A stretch of DNA of 64,000 nucleotides. Source: Dehalococcoidia bacterium (GTDB taxonomy: Bacteria; Chloroflexota; Dehalococcoidia; Lucifugimonadales; SHYT01). A model generated the notes under the pieces. The model was not told the origin of the DNA. It searched no databases and saw only the letters and a list, made by a program, of their open reading frames with translations. A program made the translations under genes and the position numbers. This document shows positions 43,654-55,405 of this stretch, in pieces (positions within the stretch are counted from its first letter, which is position 1; the number at the start of each line of letters is the position of its first letter). Location of the stretch: the NCBI GenBank assembly GCA_009692665.1, contig SHYT01000001.1, forward strand, positions 62,001 through 126,000, given 5' to 3'.

Positions 43654-46600
43654 ATGGTATTGACTCCGTTGCGAAGCAGTTCTGGTCTCCTTCCCAAGAA
43701 ATCGTTTAACAAGGTCTCGCAGATTTTAGACATTCCTAACCTTGTTGAAGGGCAGTTGCGCTCGTTTGCCTGGCTCAAGACCGAGGGCATTCAACAGGCG
43801 CTTCAAGAAGTATCGCCTATTTCGGACTTCACCAGCAGCCGATTCGAGCTTAGCTTCCATGAGCATGAGTTCCGCGCGTCTAAGCTAAGTGAATGGGAAT
43901 GCCGCGAGCGTGAGGCCACCTACGAAGCCCCGCTCTATATCACTACGCGCCTTTTGGTGAAAGAGACCGGCGAAATCAAGGAACAGCGCCTATTCTTTGG
44001 CGAACTGCCCATGATGACGGACAAGGGTACATTCATCATCAACGGCGTAGAGCGTGTGGTTATCTCGCAACTGCAGCGTTCGCCGGGCGTGTACTTCACT
44101 TTGGAAGAGGACGCCAATACCGGGCGTAAACTCGGCTACGCTAAGCTCATCCCCTACCGCGGCGCATGGATTGAGATGGAGACCAGTACCCGCGACTTCG
44201 TTGCGGTGAAAGTTGATCGGAAGCGCAAGGCCTCTGTAGCAACCCTTATCCGCGCCCTGGGCCATCCAACGCCGGAAGAGATCATCAAGATCTTTTCGGA
44301 TGTGGACAGTGACCCTGACCACCAGTTTATCAAGACCACACTAGAGCGAGAAGGCATCGATACCGAGCGCGCGGAGAACCTGAGCGAGGACGCGCTTCGC
44401 CGCCAGTGGGGAAAGTGGTGCTCAGGCCGAGCTTTCAACAAAGAAGCCGCTCGGATGTTGGCCGGGGCGCAGCTTGAGTTTTATCGCCGCATGCGCCCGG
44501 GCGAGCCGCCCAATCTGGACAATGCCGATGCATTGCTACGGTCGCTCTTCTTTGACCCACGCCGGTACGACTTGGGCCGTGTGGGCCGTTACAAGCTGAA
44601 CCGCACGCTCAACATTAACACGCCCCTGACACACCGGACGCTTACCCCGGACGACCTCATTGCGGTAGTCAAGGAAGTTATTAAGGCCTCCAATCTCCAG
44701 CGCCCGTCTGAGGATATTGACCACCTGGGCAACCGCCGCGTGCGCGCTGTGGGCGAACTGATTCAGAATCAACTCCGCGTTGGTATGGTCCGCATGGAAC
44801 GGGTTATCCGCGAACGCATGAGCTTGCAGGAACCGCAGGACGCCACGCCGGCCGCGCTGGTGAACATCCGGCCCGTCGTTGCTGCCATCCGCGAGTTCTT
44901 TGGCAGTTCCCAGCTTTCGCAATTCATGGAGCAGACCAATCCGCTGGCAGACCTGACGCACAAGCGCCGCCTGTCCGCGTTGGGCCCTGGAGGCTTGAGC
45001 CGTGAGCGTGCCGGGTTTGAGGTGCGCGACGTGCACCACTCGCACTACGGCCGTATCTGCCCCATTGAAACGCCGGAAGGACCCAACATCGGCTTGCTCG
45101 GCTCGCTTGCCACGTTTGCCCGCACCAATGAGTACGGCTTTATCGAAACGCCGTACTACAAAGTATTCAGCGAGCTTCCCGCGAAGGACCCGCGGCTGGT
45201 TGGGCGCACGCTCCGCGACGAGGTGAAAGACGGCCGTGGCCGCGTCATTGCCAAGGCCGGCGAAGTCATCAGTAAGGGAGATGCCAAGAGGTTTCATGGT
45301 ACTATTCCGGTCAAGCCGTTTGTCTCGCACGACCTTAAGGATGTAGCCTACTTCTCCGCCGATGAGGAGGACAAGTACGTCATCGCCCAGGCAACCTGTC
45401 CCGTTGACGAGCTTGGCCAGCTTATCGACGAAAAGGTAGAAGCTCGGTTCGGCTCTGAAGTAGCTATACAGCCCGCCGGGCGCATTGGCCTGATGGACGT
45501 TTCACCCATGCAGATTGTCAGCGTCTCCGCGGCGCTTATTCCGTTCCTGGAGAATGATGACGCCAATCGCGCGCTCATGGGCTCCAATATGCAGCGCCAG
45601 GCAGTCCCGCTCCTGAAGCCCCAGGCACCGCTTGTAGGCACCGGCATGGAGGGCAAGGTCGCACAGGACAGCGGCCTAGTGGTCCTTGCACTGGAGGACG
45701 GTATGGTCAGCGGCGTTGGTGGCCGCGAGATTACCGTCCGCGACGCACAGGGCAAGGAGCACAAATACCAACTTATGAAGTTTGTCCGCAGCAACCAGAG
45801 CACATGCATCAACCAGCGCACGCTCGTCAAGCTGGGCGACAGGGTTGTGAAGGGCCAACCGCTCGCGGATGCCTCCTCTACGGACGCCGGCGAGCTTGCG
45901 CTCGGCCAGAACATCCTGGTGGCGTTCATGATCTGGGAGGGCTACAACTTTGAGGACGCCATCATCCTGAACGAGGAGCTCGTCCGTGACGACCGCTTCA
46001 CCTCTGTCCATATTGAGCGGTTCGAATGCGAAGCGCGCGACACTAAACTGGGACCAGAGGAAATCACGCGCGACATTCCGAACGTCGGCGAGGATGCGCT
46101 CCGCGACCTGGACGAGGACGGCATTATCCGCCTGGGCGCCGAAGTCGGCCCCGGCGATATCCTGGTGGGCAAGATCACGCCCAAGGGTGAGACAGAGCTC
46201 ACGGCAGAAGAGAAGCTGCTCCGCGCCATCTTCGGTGAGAAGGCGCGCGACGTGAAGGATACCTCGCTCCGCCTGCCGCATGGCGAGCGTGGCAAGGTCA
46301 TTCAGGTGAAGGTGAGTACCCGCGAGAACAAGGACGAGCTTTCACCCGGTGTGAATAAGCTGGTCCGCGTCTGGGTCGCTCAGACCCGCAAGGTGACCGT
46401 GGGCGATAAGATGGCAGGCCGCCACGGCAATAAGGGCGTTGTGTCCCGCGTCATGGCCACGGAAGATATGCCGTTCAATGAGGACGGTACCCCTGTAGAC
46501 ATCATCCTGACACCTATTGGCGTGCCGTCTCGTATGAACCTGGGCCAGGTGCTGGAAGTGCATCTTGGCTCCGCCGCCCACGCCTTGGGCTTCCGTGCGG

Positions 46601-47454
46601 TCTGTCCCGTGTTCCAGGGCGCCAGCACTGCCAGCATCGAGGATAACCTTGCACGCGCCTGGTTCGTCACAGCCTCGGGTGCTTTAGACAACCGCGACCT
46701 GGATAACCCCACAGTCGAATGGAGCAAGGTACACGACTGGCTCAGCTCTAAGGGCTATCAGATGGACCGCCTCTTTGACGACAAGGTTGAGGGCGAGGCT
46801 CGTGATGCCTGCTTGAAGCTCTGGCTTAAGGACGTGGGCGGAGTGAACCCCAAGGGTATGTCCAGCGCGCAAATGCTCGCTGAGTGCCTGCGTCTCCACC
46901 GGGACCAGCGCATGGCGCCGCCCATCTTGGGCAAGAGCGTACTGTACGACGGACGCAGCGGTGAGCCGTTTGACCAGCCCGTGACGACTGGCTATATCTA
47001 CATGTTGAAGCTTATCCACTTGGTGGAGGACAAGATCCACGCCCGATCCACCGGCCCATACTCTATCATCACTCAGCAGCCGCTTGGCGGTAAGGCGCAA
47101 TTCGGCGGCCAGCGCTTCGGCGAAATGGAAGTCTGGGCGCTAGAGGGCTATGGCGCGGCCTACAATCTGCAGGAGATGCTCACGGTCAAGTCAGACGACG
47201 TAACCGGCCGCAAGAAGACCTATGAGGCAATGGTCAAGGGCGAGGAGGTCATCCAGCCCGGCGTACCGGAATCATTCCAAGTGCTTGTCAAGGAATTGCA
47301 GGCGCTGGGCTTGGACATATCCCTGATTCCCTCGGACGAAGAAGGGTCGCATCCACCGCCTGAGCAGGCTGCTCTACGCGCAGGCCAGCGTCCCGTGGCA
47401 ACTGGCGGTACACCCGGCACTACCACAAATGAGGGGGCGAGCACTTCTCAGTAA
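43654..47454 (+). CDS. rpoB: RNA polymerase subunit beta
   Basis: 1266 aa, AAAGGAG upstream of ATG. Standard regions are all present: N-terminal [14 protein letters not shown], the rifampicin pocket [20 protein letters not shown] and [39 protein letters not shown], the DEAD-type [26 protein letters not shown], and the C-terminal [20 protein letters not shown]. Residues of the rifampicin pocket are the wild-type consensus as far as readable. There is no rplJ or rplL in front, so rpoBC is transcribed on its own, from the promoter described. A 50-residue low-complexity C-terminal tail ([13 protein letters not shown]...) follows the core. Confidence 0.98.
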   Translation: MVLTPLRSSSGLLPKKSFNKVSQILDIPNLVEGQLRSFAWLKTEGIQQALQEVSPISDFTSSRFELSFHEHEFRASKLSEWECREREATYEAPLYITTRLLVKETGEIKEQRLFFGELPMMTDKGTFIINGVERVVISQLQRSPGVYFTLEEDANTGRKLGYAKLIPYRGAWIEMETSTRDFVAVKVDRKRKASVATLIRALGHPTPEEIIKIFSDVDSDPDHQFIKTTLEREGIDTERAENLSEDALRRQWGKWCSGRAFNKEAARMLAGAQLEFYRRMRPGEPPNLDNADALLRSLFFDPRRYDLGRVGRYKLNRTLNINTPLTHRTLTPDDLIAVVKEVIKASNLQRPSEDIDHLGNRRVRAVGELIQNQLRVGMVRMERVIRERMSLQEPQDATPAALVNIRPVVAAIREFFGSSQLSQFMEQTNPLADLTHKRRLSALGPGGLSRERAGFEVRDVHHSHYGRICPIETPEGPNIGLLGSLATFARTNEYGFIETPYYKVFSELPAKDPRLVGRTLRDEVKDGRGRVIAKAGEVISKGDAKRFHGTIPVKPFVSHDLKDVAYFSADEEDKYVIAQATCPVDELGQLIDEKVEARFGSEVAIQPAGRIGLMDVSPMQIVSVSAALIPFLENDDANRALMGSNMQRQAVPLLKPQAPLVGTGMEGKVAQDSGLVVLALEDGMVSGVGGREITVRDAQGKEHKYQLMKFVRSNQSTCINQRTLVKLGDRVVKGQPLADASSTDAGELALGQNILVAFMIWEGYNFEDAIILNEELVRDDRFTSVHIERFECEARDTKLGPEEITRDIPNVGEDALRDLDEDGIIRLGAEVGPGDILVGKITPKGETELTAEEKLLRAIFGEKARDVKDTSLRLPHGERGKVIQVKVSTRENKDELSPGVNKLVRVWVAQTRKVTVGDKMAGRHGNKGVVSRVMATEDMPFNEDGTPVDIILTPIGVPSRMNLGQVLEVHLGSAAHALGFRAVCPVFQGASTASIEDNLARAWFVTASGALDNRDLDNPTVEWSKVHDWLSSKGYQMDRLFDDKVEGEARDACLKLWLKDVGGVNPKGMSSAQMLAECLRLHRDQRMAPPILGKSVLYDGRSGEPFDQPVTTGYIYMLKLIHLVEDKIHARSTGPYSIITQQPLGGKAQFGGQRFGEMEVWALEGYGAAYNLQEMLTVKSDDVTGRKKTYEAMVKGEEVIQPGVPESFQVLVKELQALGLDISLIPSDEEGSHPPPEQAALRAGQRPVATGGTPGTTTNEGASTSQ

Positions 47455-47508
47455 GCATCTAGTGTCACATCGGCTGCTTGAGATTTGCTTCTATGAGGAG
47501 TTGGAATC

Positions 47509-50500
47509 ATGGTAATAGCACCACCCGGACCACAGACAACGAATAACGGAACTGAGTTCAGCGCGATCAAAATCTCGCTTGCCTCACCTGACCAGATCCT
47601 CGCATGGTCGCACGGCGAGGTCACCAAAGCGGAGACTATTAACTACCGCACGCTCCGCCCGGAGCGTGACGGCCTGTTCTGCGAGCGCATCTTCGGCCCC
47701 ACCAAGGACTGGGAATGCGCGTGCGGCAAATACAAGAAGATCCGCTATAAGGGCGTTGTCTGCGAGCGCTGTGGCGTAGAGGTCACCCGCTCCAAGGTCC
47801 GCCGCGAACGCAATGGCCACATCAAGCTGGCCGCGCCAGTGGCGCACATCTGGTTCTCCAAGGGCATTCCTAGTCGTCTTGGCTTGCTCCTTGATCTGTC
47901 ACCGCGCAACCTGGAGCGCATCCTCTACTTTGCTCAGCATGTCATTGTGGACGCGGACGAAGACGGCATCAAGAAGGCGATGGACAAGGCCGAGGCAGAC
48001 TTTAACAAGGCCGTAGAGAAGTTAGAAGGCCGCACGCCCGGGAAGGACGAGCCATCTAACGCTATCAAGGGAGAAGAACTGCAAGAGCAGCTTGACGCCA
48101 CTCTGGCCGACCTGGACGAGCTGCGTCCTATGAAACTCCTTGTGGAATCTCGCTACCGTGAGCTCCGCGACAAGTATCCCGGACTCTTCCGCGCTTCTAT
48201 GGGCGCTGAGTCCGTCTTGGAGCTGCTCAGGAAGATTGACTTAGACAAGCTGGCAATAGATCTCTATGACGAGATGCGCCGAACCTCCGGCCAGCGTCAC
48301 CGCAAGGCGCTCAAGCGCTTGCACGTGGTCCGGTCATTCCTGAAGAGCGGCAACAAGCCAGAGTGGATGGTCCTAACGGTGCTGCCCGTACTGCCTCCTG
48401 AGCTGCGTCCGATGGTGCAGCTAGACGGCGGCCGCTTTGCCACTAGCGACTTGAACGACCTCTACCGCCGCGTCATAAACCGCAACAACCGCTTGCAACG
48501 CCTGCTAGAACTTGAGGCACCGGAAATCATCATCCGCAATGAGAAGCGCATGTTGCAGGAGGCCGTGGATGCCCTCATCGACAACGGCCGCCGGACGCGC
48601 GCAGTGGCCGCACGCCATAACCACAAGCTCAAGTCGCTGTCCGACCTGCTGCGTGGCAAGCAGGGCCGGTTCCGTCAGAATCTGCTCGGAAAGCGCGTAG
48701 ACTACTCCGGGCGCTCTGTCATCGTTGTTGGCCCTGAGCTACGCCTTGACCAGTGCGGCCTGCCCAAGCGCATGGCCCTAGAATTGTTCAAGCCACTGGT
48801 CATGCACCGCCTTGTTGCCAAGGGTCTCGTGCCCAACATCCGCAGCGCCAAGCGCTCGGTGGAGCGTGTGCGGCCTGAAGTTTGGGACGTTCTGGAAGAG
48901 GTTATTAAGGACCGCCCTGTGCTGCTCAACCGAGCGCCTACTCTGCACCGCCTGGGCATCCAGGCGTTTATGCCCGTCCTCATTGAGGGCAGCGCAATTC
49001 AGATTCATCCCATGGTCTGCACGCCTTTCAACGCAGACTTTGACGGTGACCAAATGGCCGTCCACGTGCCATTGTCCCGCCGAGCTGTGGCGGAAGCCAA
49101 GGAGGTCATGCTTAGCACTCACAACCTCCTGTCCCCCGCATCCGGCGAGCCGCTGGTCACGCCAGCCCTTGACCTTGTGCTCGGCTGCTACTACCTGACA
49201 ATGCTGGAAAAGCCCACTCAGGAGCAGGCGGCGAAGGATAGCAACGATACGGAAGCGCAAGTCTGGCGCTTCAGCGACGTGGAAGAGGTCAGGCTGGCGC
49301 TCAACCTGGGGCAGGTACGCCTCCAGACCGCTATCAAATACCTGCTGCGTGGTAAGAGCGATATTCCATCGCAGTGGGTCGACACGACCGTGGGCCGCAT
49401 CATCTTCCGCGAGATTGTGCCATCTGAACTCGTGTCAGACCAGAACACCTGGAACAAGCTTATGGACAAGAAGGCCCTCCGCGAACTGGTGGGTCTTTGC
49501 TACCGCAGACAAGGCGATAACGGCACCGTTGACTTGCTGGACGCTATCAAACGCCTGGGCTACCACTACGCAACATTCTCCGGTATCAGCATCGGTATCC
49601 ATGACCTGGATGTGCCGCCAGAGAAGGGTGGCGTCATCAGCCGCGCGGAAGGGCGCATCGAGCAGCTTGAGGAGCAGTACCAGACCGGCCTGCTGAGCGG
49701 TGATGAGCGCCGCGACCAAGCCATTCGCATCTGGACAGAAGCTAGCGACGAAATGAGCAAGATCGTTGAGAAAGCATTGCCCAGCTTTGGCGGTGTCTAC
49801 CTCATGGCGCAGTCCGGCGCAAAAGGCAACATCAGCCAGATTAAGCAGATGGCTGGTATGCGCGGCCTGATGTCCGACCCTAAGGGCCAGTTGATTGAGG
49901 TGCCTGTAAAGTCCAGCTTCCGCGAGGGCCATAGCGTGTTGGAGTACTTCATCTCCACGCACGGCGCCCGCAAAGGCTTGGCCGACACGGCACTCCGCAC
50001 GGCAGATTCAGGCTACCTCACCCGCCGCATGGTGGACGTGGCGCAAGACGTCATAACCACTAGCGAGGACTGTGGCACTCCGCAAGGCGTGTGGATCCGC
50101 CATGACCGCGAGAAGGAGCGCAGCAACTACGTTGCAGCGTTCACGGAGCGCATTGTGGGCCGCATCGCCGCCGAGGCCATCGCCGACGTAAAGACCGGCG
50201 AAATTATCGTTGACCGGAACCAGGAGATCACGGAAGACTTATCCAAGAAGCTATGGGATGCAGGTATCCGGGAAGCTTACGTCCGCTCGCCCATCACCTG
50301 CGACAACAAACGGGGCATCTGTATCCTCTGCTTTGGCCGTATGCCTGCTACCAGCAAGATGGTGCGCATGGGCGAGGCTGTGGGCATTGTCGCCGCGCAG
50401 TCTATCGGCGAACCTGGCACGCAGTTGACCATGCGTACGTTCCACACTGGCGGTATCGCGGGCGTAGACATCACCAGCGGCATTCCTCGCGTGGAAGAGT

Positions 50501-51564
50501 TGTTTGAGGCGCGTGTGCCCAAGTACCGCGCTATCCTTGCGGAAATCGACGGCAAGGCTGAGATCACCGAGACGCCGGACGGCTGGCGCATCCGCGTCGC
50601 CAGTTCTGAGGAGTACCGCGAAGAGTATCGTGTGCCCAAGGGCTTCAAAGTGGTTGTGGACGAAGGCGACCTGGTGGGGGTTGGTGCGCCACTGGCGCTG
50701 CCACCGGCCCGTCGTGGCGCCGCCAAGGAAGAGCTCGCACCAGAAAGGCTGGTCAGCCAGGTGGCCGGCAAAGTCACCATCAAGGGAGACAAGGTATCCG
50801 TGGTCTGGTCGGACCAAGAAGAGCGGGTCTACGTGGCGCCGCTCACCGCCACACTGCTCGTGAAGTCTGGCGACGTGGTGAAGGCTGGCCAGGAACTCAC
50901 CAAGGGTCCGAAAGACCCGCACGACATCCTGCGTATCCAGGGTGGTGAGGCAGTGCAGCAGTACATTTTGGAAGAGATCCAGAAGGTGTACCGCGCGCAG
51001 GGCGTGACCATCAATGACCGACATGTCGAAATCATCATCCGCCAGATGCTCCGCCGCGTGCGTGTTGACCACCCTGGCGACACCGACCTTCTGCCAGAGC
51101 AGATTGTCGACCGATTCAAGTTTGAGGATATCAACCAGACAGTGCTTGCCCAGGGCGGCGAACCTGCCCGTGCAACGCCAAGACTCATGGGAATCACCCG
51201 TGCATCGCTGGGTACGGACAGCTTCCTGGCAACCGCCTCCTTCTTGGAGACGGCTCGTGTACTGACCGAAGCTGCGGTCTCCGGCGAGGTAGACTATTTG
51301 CGCGGTCTCAAGGAGAATGTCATTCTCGGCCGGCTCATCCCGACGCGCCACATCGAAATCGAGGAGCAGATTCCTGAGTCAATTCTAAGCGCTGTGGACG
51401 CCGCCACACTGGAAAGCGCCCTTAGTGACGCCGCCTTGGAAGTCGCCTCCCTAGACGACAAGCGTGGTCTGGATGACGATGACCTGGAGACCATGTCGCT
51501 CCCACCGGATGACGAGGACGAAGAAGAGGGTACGGTGGAGCCTAAAGAAAAGCCCAGTCGGTAA
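47509..51564 (+). CDS. rpoC: RNA polymerase subunit beta-prime
   Basis: 1351 aa, GAGG upstream of ATG. Key sites: zinc ribbon [20 protein letters not shown] near the N-terminus, the clamp and lid ([20 protein letters not shown]), the catalytic Mg loop [16 protein letters not shown], the trigger-loop region [17 protein letters not shown], and a second zinc site with [21 protein letters not shown]. The last 40 residues are strongly acidic ([19 protein letters not shown]). It follows rpoB by 54 bases and is followed by a terminator. Confidence 0.98.
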   Translation: MVIAPPGPQTTNNGTEFSAIKISLASPDQILAWSHGEVTKAETINYRTLRPERDGLFCERIFGPTKDWECACGKYKKIRYKGVVCERCGVEVTRSKVRRERNGHIKLAAPVAHIWFSKGIPSRLGLLLDLSPRNLERILYFAQHVIVDADEDGIKKAMDKAEADFNKAVEKLEGRTPGKDEPSNAIKGEELQEQLDATLADLDELRPMKLLVESRYRELRDKYPGLFRASMGAESVLELLRKIDLDKLAIDLYDEMRRTSGQRHRKALKRLHVVRSFLKSGNKPEWMVLTVLPVLPPELRPMVQLDGGRFATSDLNDLYRRVINRNNRLQRLLELEAPEIIIRNEKRMLQEAVDALIDNGRRTRAVAARHNHKLKSLSDLLRGKQGRFRQNLLGKRVDYSGRSVIVVGPELRLDQCGLPKRMALELFKPLVMHRLVAKGLVPNIRSAKRSVERVRPEVWDVLEEVIKDRPVLLNRAPTLHRLGIQAFMPVLIEGSAIQIHPMVCTPFNADFDGDQMAVHVPLSRRAVAEAKEVMLSTHNLLSPASGEPLVTPALDLVLGCYYLTMLEKPTQEQAAKDSNDTEAQVWRFSDVEEVRLALNLGQVRLQTAIKYLLRGKSDIPSQWVDTTVGRIIFREIVPSELVSDQNTWNKLMDKKALRELVGLCYRRQGDNGTVDLLDAIKRLGYHYATFSGISIGIHDLDVPPEKGGVISRAEGRIEQLEEQYQTGLLSGDERRDQAIRIWTEASDEMSKIVEKALPSFGGVYLMAQSGAKGNISQIKQMAGMRGLMSDPKGQLIEVPVKSSFREGHSVLEYFISTHGARKGLADTALRTADSGYLTRRMVDVAQDVITTSEDCGTPQGVWIRHDREKERSNYVAAFTERIVGRIAAEAIADVKTGEIIVDRNQEITEDLSKKLWDAGIREAYVRSPITCDNKRGICILCFGRMPATSKMVRMGEAVGIVAAQSIGEPGTQLTMRTFHTGGIAGVDITSGIPRVEELFEARVPKYRAILAEIDGKAEITETPDGWRIRVASSEEYREEYRVPKGFKVVVDEGDLVGVGAPLALPPARRGAAKEELAPERLVSQVAGKVTIKGDKVSVVWSDQEERVYVAPLTATLLVKSGDVVKAGQELTKGPKDPHDILRIQGGEAVQQYILEEIQKVYRAQGVTINDRHVEIIIRQMLRRVRVDHPGDTDLLPEQIVDRFKFEDINQTVLAQGGEPARATPRLMGITRASLGTDSFLATASFLETARVLTEAAVSGEVDYLRGLKENVILGRLIPTRHIEIEEQIPESILSAVDAATLESALSDAALEVASLDDKRGLDDDDLETMSLPPDDEDEEEGTVEPKEKPSR

Positions 51565-51585
51565 GAAGCGAAAAGGGTTGTTTAT

Positions 51586-51619
51586 GAAGAGCGCTGCCCA
51601 TCCATGGGCAGCGCTCTTC
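51586..51619 (+). terminator. rpoC terminator
   Basis: 16-bp perfect stem, 51586-51601 with 51604-51619, 2-base loop, followed by CATTTGTT. Confidence 0.85.
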
Positions 51620-51672
51620 ATTTGTTAAGCAGACCACTTTGCATCCCAAAGTTCTTCGCGGATTATTCAGGG

Positions 51673-52776
51673 CTAGCGCTTAACAAGCTGCTCTCTCAAG
51701 AATGCTTCCACTGTCTCCCGCGAGGTGTGCTTCAGCATAAATCTGTATTCCTGGCGAAGCTTCTCGGTGCTTGCCACCCAAGGCCAGCGAATGAAGTCCA
51801 CTCCGCATGCTGGTGAATCGTTTTGCAATCGAAGTACCCACATCGCATTGATGAGCGGGTACAGCAGCCAGGCCGGTAGCCACGTAACCTTGCGCCCGGA
51901 CATCCCCACCATTTCGCTGTAGCGTACGGTGTCTTGGCTGCCGATGTTGAATGTCCCCGGCTTGGGCTGCCGCAGCACATGCTCCAGTAGCGCCACCAGG
52001 TCATCCTCATGGAAAAATTGCATGGGCGGGTCAGCGCCCGTCACACCAACCATCCGGGGCCGCATCAACGCATCTGCGATGAAGTTGCGTGCGTGCGGCC
52101 CCATTACCACACTGCTGCGCAGAATCGTCACGCAGGTCTTCGGGCTCACCTTTGCGTAATCGATCAGCAGCTTTTCCGCCGCAACCTTGTCCTCCGAGTA
52201 TGCAAAGCCCGGCACTGGCCTCGCCGGTTGCTCCTCCGTAATGGCCTGCGGGTTGTCCGGATGCGCCCCATACACCGATGTACTACTCAGATATACAATA
52301 TGCTGTACGCCCGCCAGCGCGCACGCCCGCAGCACGCTAGACGTGCCTCCCACGTTCACCATCCGCGCCGTATTGCGGTTCCTGCTCGAGTTAAGCACGA
52401 AGGCTAGGTGCATAACCTGCTGCACGCCTTCTTCCACAAACAGCTGGTCCAGTGGCCGTGTCACGTCCTGCACCACAACATGCACCTTGGGCGGGAGCAA
52501 CCCTGTGAGCGGTTTCACGTCAATCGCAACCACACGCTCCACATCGCCACGCTCCGCCAGCGCTGTGACCAGCCGCGAGCCAATGTACCCTGTTGCGCCG
52601 GTGACGGCGACACGGAGCGTCTTTGGCGGCGCGAAAACAATCGGTTCCGGCGCTGGGGCCGCCTTGGCAACTTCGATGACAGATGCGCTGGGCACGGCTG
52701 GCCGCCACTCTCGCCGCTTGGGCGGACGGACGGTAGGCACCTGTGGCTGGCGCGGGCCTCTACGTTGTGATGACAT
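51673..52776 (-). CDS. NAD-dependent epimerase/dehydratase (extended SDR)
   Basis: 367 aa from ATG 52776 (TTG 52788 possible). About 55 residues of Pro/Arg-rich N-terminal extension precede the Rossmann domain: LRVAVTGATGYIGSRLVTAL, then IDVKPL, VYGAHP with STSVYGA (active-site Ser), YSEDKVAAE (Tyr and Lys), and substrate-side IGSQDTVRYSEMVGM. A typical member acts on nucleotide sugars, but HpnA-like and 3-beta-HSD-like proteins share this form. It ends the hopanoid/sugar gene string and overlaps the preceding gene by 17 bases. Function not assignable beyond family. Confidence 0.85.
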   Translation of the reverse strand: MSSQRRGPRQPQVPTVRPPKRREWRPAVPSASVIEVAKAAPAPEPIVFAPPKTLRVAVTGATGYIGSRLVTALAERGDVERVVAIDVKPLTGLLPPKVHVVVQDVTRPLDQLFVEEGVQQVMHLAFVLNSSRNRNTARMVNVGGTSSVLRACALAGVQHIVYLSSTSVYGAHPDNPQAITEEQPARPVPGFAYSEDKVAAEKLLIDYAKVSPKTCVTILRSSVVMGPHARNFIADALMRPRMVGVTGADPPMQFFHEDDLVALLEHVLRQPKPGTFNIGSQDTVRYSEMVGMSGRKVTWLPAWLLYPLINAMWVLRLQNDSPACGVDFIRWPWVASTEKLRQEYRFMLKHTSRETVEAFLREQLVKR

Positions 52777-53128
52777 CGGTGAAATCAAAGCTCAGCGTGC
52801 CCAGCCCTGGCACGTCAAAGCTCATGCCAATTTTGTGCGGCCCTGGCGAAAGCTGCTGCCCTCTGGCCTTGATCTCGATGGTTTTATTCATGCTAAGCGT
52901 GAACGGCTGTTCCTCTGATACGTGAGTGAACAGCACGGCCTGGACACCCATTTGAAAGGTGGTGAACTCCATGGGGAGCGGATTGTCGTCCACCGCCAGC
53001 GGATGCATCTTGCGTGCATAGCCGGATCCCAATGTGTTCTTTATCGAAAATACGAACCCGTCCGGCGTATTCTTCAAGCTACCCTTCAAGTACAGCCGCT
53101 TGAGCAGAAACCCTGGCACCGAGACCAT
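52760..53128 (-). CDS. Unknown 122-aa soluble protein
   Basis: GGAGGG upstream of ATG. No signal peptide or membrane helix. LYLKGSLKNTPDGFVFSIKN, followed by a beta-rich chain ending VPGLGTLSFDFTDVI, looks like a compact all-beta domain. I recognise similar uncharacterised proteins in this phylum only by feel and cannot give a function. It overlaps the epimerase start and follows the aldolase by about 96 bases. Confidence 0.6.
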   Translation of the reverse strand: MVSVPGFLLKRLYLKGSLKNTPDGFVFSIKNTLGSGYARKMHPLAVDDNPLPMEFTTFQMGVQAVLFTHVSEEQPFTLSMNKTIEIKARGQQLSPGPHKIGMSFDVPGLGTLSFDFTDVITT

Positions 53129-53224
53129 CGAACCCTCCAGAAAGGATAGGCCCGCGCGCGGCGGGGCACAAGTGTCTTATGACCGAACTTGTGGCAAGCC
53201 GTTGGGAGGGGCAAGCGAAAGGAG

Positions 53225-53893
53225 TTACCCCTTTTGTTGGGCCCGCAGCTTCATCAGGTACATGGTACGCTCTTTTTCCACCACGTCGGCGGGCAACACG
53301 TTGACCGCCCCCAAGTTGCGCGCGTGCACGTAGATCTGGGCCACGCGCTCTACCAGGCGGCAGTGGGCCAACGCCTCTGTCAGCGACGCGCCGCACGCGG
53401 CCATCCCGTGGTTCCGCAGCAAGATGGCCTTCCGGTCTTCCAGCGCCGCTACCGCTTTGTCCGCCAGGTCTCGCGTCCCAGGAAATCCGTATTGCGCTGC
53501 CTTAATTGGCCCGCCCAGGTAGACCGCGACTTCGTCCACGAGCGGCGGAATGTCCCAGCCAGCCACGGCGCAAACGCTGGCGTAAATGGAGTGCGTGTGG
53601 ATAACGGCCTGGACGTCCGGACGTGCCTGGTAGATGGCAACATGCAGGTACATCTCCGACGAGGGCGGCAGGTCGCCTTCCACCGGCTCGCCCTCGTAGT
53701 CCACCACGGCCACCTCATCCACTGTCAGCTCCGCGTACGGCTTCGAGGTGGGGGTAATCGCCATGAGGTTGTGCTTGCGGTCGCCCACCCGCACGCTGAT
53801 GTTGCCGCTCGACACCGCGACGAGGCCGAGGCGCTCAAGCTCTTTGGCGACTTCCATGACCTGGCGTCGCTCATTCAAAAACCGATCTGCCAT
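53225..53893 (-). CDS. Class II aldolase (FucA/AraD-like)
   Basis: 222 aa. Zinc-dependent aldolase or epimerase of the L-fuculose-phosphate aldolase/L-ribulose-5-phosphate epimerase family. Motifs: LVAVSSGNISVRV, TPTSKPYAELTVDE, the catalytic Glu in PPSSEMYLHVAIY, zinc histidines in AVIHTHSIYASVCA, and RNHGMAACG. Starts 9 bases after the FGGY kinase ends, so the two probably act in one pathway: phosphorylation of a sugar followed by cleavage to dihydroxyacetone phosphate and an aldehyde. Which sugar is unclear. Confidence 0.9.
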   Translation of the reverse strand: MADRFLNERRQVMEVAKELERLGLVAVSSGNISVRVGDRKHNLMAITPTSKPYAELTVDEVAVVDYEGEPVEGDLPPSSEMYLHVAIYQARPDVQAVIHTHSIYASVCAVAGWDIPPLVDEVAVYLGGPIKAAQYGFPGTRDLADKAVAALEDRKAILLRNHGMAACGASLTEALAHCRLVERVAQIYVHARNLGAVNVLPADVVEKERTMYLMKLRAQQKG

Positions 53894-53902
53894 GTGTTCC
53901 GC

Positions 53903-55405
53903 CTACCCTAGTGAGATTCTTTCCAGTTCCGTACGAACGTGCCGCCACCGCGCGTAGTGGTCATTATACTGAAGCGCGCGTTCCGCATCCGGCGTTATGG
54001 CCGTTGCATTAGCCGCGCCAAGGCGAGCGGCTTCTTGCGCGTCCTTGAACCCTCCGGCAGCCACCGCCGCCAGCAGCGCCGCGCCGTACGCGCTTGCGTC
54101 AGGCGTGCCACACAGCGCAACCTCTCGCCCGCACGCGTCCGCCACCAGTTGCGTGAACAGCGGCACGCGCGTCATCCCGCCACCAACCGCCACTCGCGTA
54201 GGCGCAGTGCCCGTCACCTCTTGAAGCCGCTCCAACGCCTCACGCACCGCGAATGTCATGCTTTCCAGGTGCGCACGCACCAGGGCCGCGCGGCCCACAC
54301 CCGAATACGCCATCGGCACCGGAAACAGCAGGCCGCCTGTGCGCATGCCCAGCCGGGTGAAGTCCACAGGAGCTGTACCCAAAATGGCAACGACTCCACC
54401 AGCGTCAGAGTCCGCTGCCTCTGCGCCGGCTTTCGTAAAAGCGCTTTGCGACTCGCCGCCGTAGAGCGTGCGCACCGACCAGGTCAACGCGTTCCCCGTG
54501 TCACCGAGGTTCACTTCAGATACCCATGTGTCCGGCAGGCCATGCAGCCCCGCCAACGTGCGGTAGCTGCCGTCCAGGACTGGCTGGCTGGTCACCTGCT
54601 GCGCCGTCATGCTCCACCCTGCGAGTACCCCTACCTGCCCCGCACCGACGACACCCATTCCCAGCAGCCCGCACTGCGTATCCGCCCCTGCCGTGACAAC
54701 GGTGACGCCGCCAGCCAGCCCCAAGTCCCCAGCGGCGCTCGCAGTGAGCTTCCCAACCACAGCGCCCGAAGGCACCAATCGAGGAAACCAGTCAGTTTGT
54801 AAACCAAGTTCTTTCAGAAGCTCAGCCGCCCACGTGCCGGACGTGACGTCGAGCAAGCCCGCCTCGCACGCTAGCGTTCGCTCGCCCGTTCGCTCGCCTG
54901 TGAGGCGGAACGTCAGCCAGTCACCAAGCGTCATGACGGTGCGGATGCGCTGATAGACCTTGGGCTTTTGCGATTTGAACCATTGGAGCTTGCCGGAGGC
55001 CAAGAGGAACGAGGGAAGGTGCCCGGTCGTCTGATAAATGCGCTCTCGGTGGGCTTCGTCCTGCGCCGCGCCTTCCATGACCGCTCTCAAGTCCGTATTG
55101 GGCGCCAGGTACAGCTCTTTGCCAGCGCCATCCAGGAAACACAGCCCCTGCCGCTGGCTGGTCACGCCAATGGCGGCAATGTCTTCAAGCGCTACCCCCG
55201 ACTGCGACACCGCCTGCCGAGCCGCCGCGCAGACGGCGCGCCACAGGCGTTCCGCCGAAAAGTCTTTCGCCAGCGAAAGCCCGGATTGGGAACTGCGGAC
55301 GGGCGAAGGCTGCCTGGCGACCGACATGGGTGTGCCATCCAACCGCATGACCATTGCCTTAATAGAACTGCTGCCCAGGTCGAGCGCGAGCACGCAGCTA
55401 CTCAC
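53903..55405 (-). CDS. FGGY-family carbohydrate kinase
   Basis: 500 aa from GTG 55405, overlapping the preceding gene by 8 bases. Two actin-like halves: LALDLGSSSIKAMVMRLDGT (phosphate 1), IGVTSQRQGLCFLD, GDWLTFRLTGERT, VVTAGADTQCGLLGMG (adenosine side) and the C-terminal RVAVGGGMTRVPLFTQLVAD. Closest in general form to xylulokinase and related pentulokinases. It would phosphorylate a ketose for the aldolase encoded next. The start overlap indicates translational coupling to the 2-hydroxyacid dehydrogenase. Confidence 0.9.
   Translation of the reverse strand: MSSCVLALDLGSSSIKAMVMRLDGTPMSVARQPSPVRSSQSGLSLAKDFSAERLWRAVCAAARQAVSQSGVALEDIAAIGVTSQRQGLCFLDGAGKELYLAPNTDLRAVMEGAAQDEAHRERIYQTTGHLPSFLLASGKLQWFKSQKPKVYQRIRTVMTLGDWLTFRLTGERTGERTLACEAGLLDVTSGTWAAELLKELGLQTDWFPRLVPSGAVVGKLTASAAGDLGLAGGVTVVTAGADTQCGLLGMGVVGAGQVGVLAGWSMTAQQVTSQPVLDGSYRTLAGLHGLPDTWVSEVNLGDTGNALTWSVRTLYGGESQSAFTKAGAEAADSDAGGVVAILGTAPVDFTRLGMRTGGLLFPVPMAYSGVGRAALVRAHLESMTFAVREALERLQEVTGTAPTRVAVGGGMTRVPLFTQLVADACGREVALCGTPDASAYGAALLAAVAAGGFKDAQEAARLGAANATAITPDAERALQYNDHYARWRHVRTELERISLG

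Noticed and set aside
50251-51351. 366-aa open frame on the minus strand
   Set aside because: Antisense to the most conserved part of rpoC.
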